Assembly (NCBI GenBank): GCA_002392705.1
Contig: DGHP01000194.1
Location: 1 to 5,823, forward strand
Source of the DNA: Lachnospiraceae bacterium UBA3845
GTDB lineage: Bacteria > Bacillota > Clostridia > Lachnospirales > Lachnospiraceae
Length of the DNA stretch: 5,823 nucleotides
Reading direction: 5' to 3'
The translations under genes were made by a program, and so were the position numbers. Positions 5,477-5,823 of this stretch are shown here, piece after piece. Below the pieces are notes generated by a model. It was given only the letters and a program-made list of their open reading frames with translations, did no database searches and had not been told where the DNA came from. How positions within the stretch are numbered: position 1 is the first letter of the stretch; each line of letters opens with the position of its first letter.

Positions 5477-5524
5477 AGCCAGCATCAACTGAAGAAATGG
5501 CTCTGAAAGAAGGAGGTACTGAAT

Positions 5525-5823
5525 ATGAAGAAAAGAAATCTTGTCCTTTGCGGACTTTTATCTGTGACACTGGCGGCGCAGCTGATCGTTCCGGCATCAG
5601 CCGGGGAAAGCGCTGCACAGACCGGGGCGGAACTGACTGAGGAGCAGAATGCCGGGGAAAATACGCCTGAGAAAGCGGATGGAGAGATGCCGCAGGGCGG
5701 CCCCGGAGGAGAGATGGGGACCCCGCCGGAGAAGCCGGACGGAGAGATGCCGCAGGGCAGCCCCGGAGGAGAGATGGGGACCCCGCCGGAGAGACCGAAC
5801 GGAGAGATGCCGCAGGGCGGCCC
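5525..5823 (+). CDS. Secreted Gly/Glu/Met/Pro-repeat protein, 3' truncated, function unknown
   Basis: The first 99 residues are in the window and the gene runs off the right edge. The start is supported by AGGAGGT (5511-5517) with a 7-nt spacer. The N-terminus MKKRNLVLCGLLSVTLAAQL continues to a Sec cleavage site after PASA (A26). C9 is too near the N-terminus to be a lipobox cysteine. A short acidic segment (27-52) is followed by a 20-residue repeat that starts GEMPQGGPGGEMG and ends TPPEKPD: one full copy at 53-72, a second at 73-92 with three changes (G to S, K to R, D to N), and the start of a third. Each copy contains two GEM triplets. Such Pro/Gly-rich stretches in clostridial exported proteins are often spacers before a cell-surface or carbohydrate-related domain, but nothing here shows which. 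It is transcribed divergently from the secreted reductase. Confidence 0.8.
   Translation, partial: MKKRNLVLCGLLSVTLAAQLIVPASAGESAAQTGAELTEEQNAGENTPEKADGEMPQGGPGGEMGTPPEKPDGEMPQGSPGGEMGTPPERPNGEMPQGG
5681..5823 (+). repeat. 60-bp in-frame tandem repeat
   Basis: Unit 1 is 5681-5740, unit 2 is 5741-5800, and a third begins at 5801 and is cut by the window edge. Units 1 and 2 are nearly identical at DNA level, with differences confined to one base in the GGC/AGC codon and a few bases in the final three codons (KPD versus RPN). The exact 60-bp period keeps the reading frame. The array probably continues to the right, so copy number cannot be given. Confidence 0.93.

Noticed and set aside
5337..5618. 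93-codon minus-strand frame across the divergent promoter region
   Set aside because: It overlaps both promoters and the start of the repeat protein, and has no supporting features.
1..5823. CRISPR array, tRNA, rRNA, insertion sequence or phage attachment site
   Set aside because: No spacer-repeat array, cloverleaf, transposase or terminal inverted repeats are seen; the only regular tandem array is the in-frame 60-bp coding repeat at the right edge.

Overview
The window looks like a piece of a moderately GC-rich Clostridia chromosome (Bacillota, probably Lachnospiraceae). The reasons are strong AGGAGG-type ribosome binding sites, a TypA N-terminus and M18/PepT peptidases of the clostridial type, and a secreted FMN_bind/FAD_binding_2 reductase of the kind common in gut anaerobes. 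The assignment rests on protein feel, not on a database search.

Layout. The left edge (1-49, minus) holds only the first 16 codons of a TypA/BipA translational GTPase. Between it and the next gene lies a long intergenic region (50-474) with two divergent sigma-A-like promoters whose -35 elements nearly touch. The rightward promoter would give a leader of about 210 nt with several strong hairpins and an 8-bp long-range closing stem. That leader precedes an M18 aminopeptidase (475-1938), followed after 140 bp by peptidase T (2079-3329). The two are co-directional, have no visible terminator between them and probably form a peptide-degradation operon. The operon ends at a clear intrinsic terminator (about 3381-3420) that also works for the convergent gene on the other strand.

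The right third is a divergent pair. On the minus strand is a secreted flavoprotein reductase (3469-5340): signal peptide, FMN-binding domain with a flavinylation motif, acidic linker, then an FAD/fumarate-reductase-like domain. On the plus strand is a secreted protein of unknown function built from a 20-residue Gly/Glu/Met/Pro repeat (5525 to the right edge, cut off). Their 184-bp shared upstream region has a good leftward promoter, a weaker rightward one, a 9-bp inverted repeat with a one-base bulge, and a pair of TGTGACC/GGTCACA boxes facing each other. The two exported proteins may therefore be co-regulated.

How it fits together: the left part deals with cytoplasmic peptide breakdown to amino acids. 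The right part deals with an extracytoplasmic redox reaction, probably reduction of an external electron acceptor fed by flavin-based electron transfer. By eye the reductase lacks the canonical catalytic residues of fumarate reductase, so its substrate is probably something else. The points most worth a second look are the structured leader, the altered active site of the reductase, and the repeat protein divergently paired with it.
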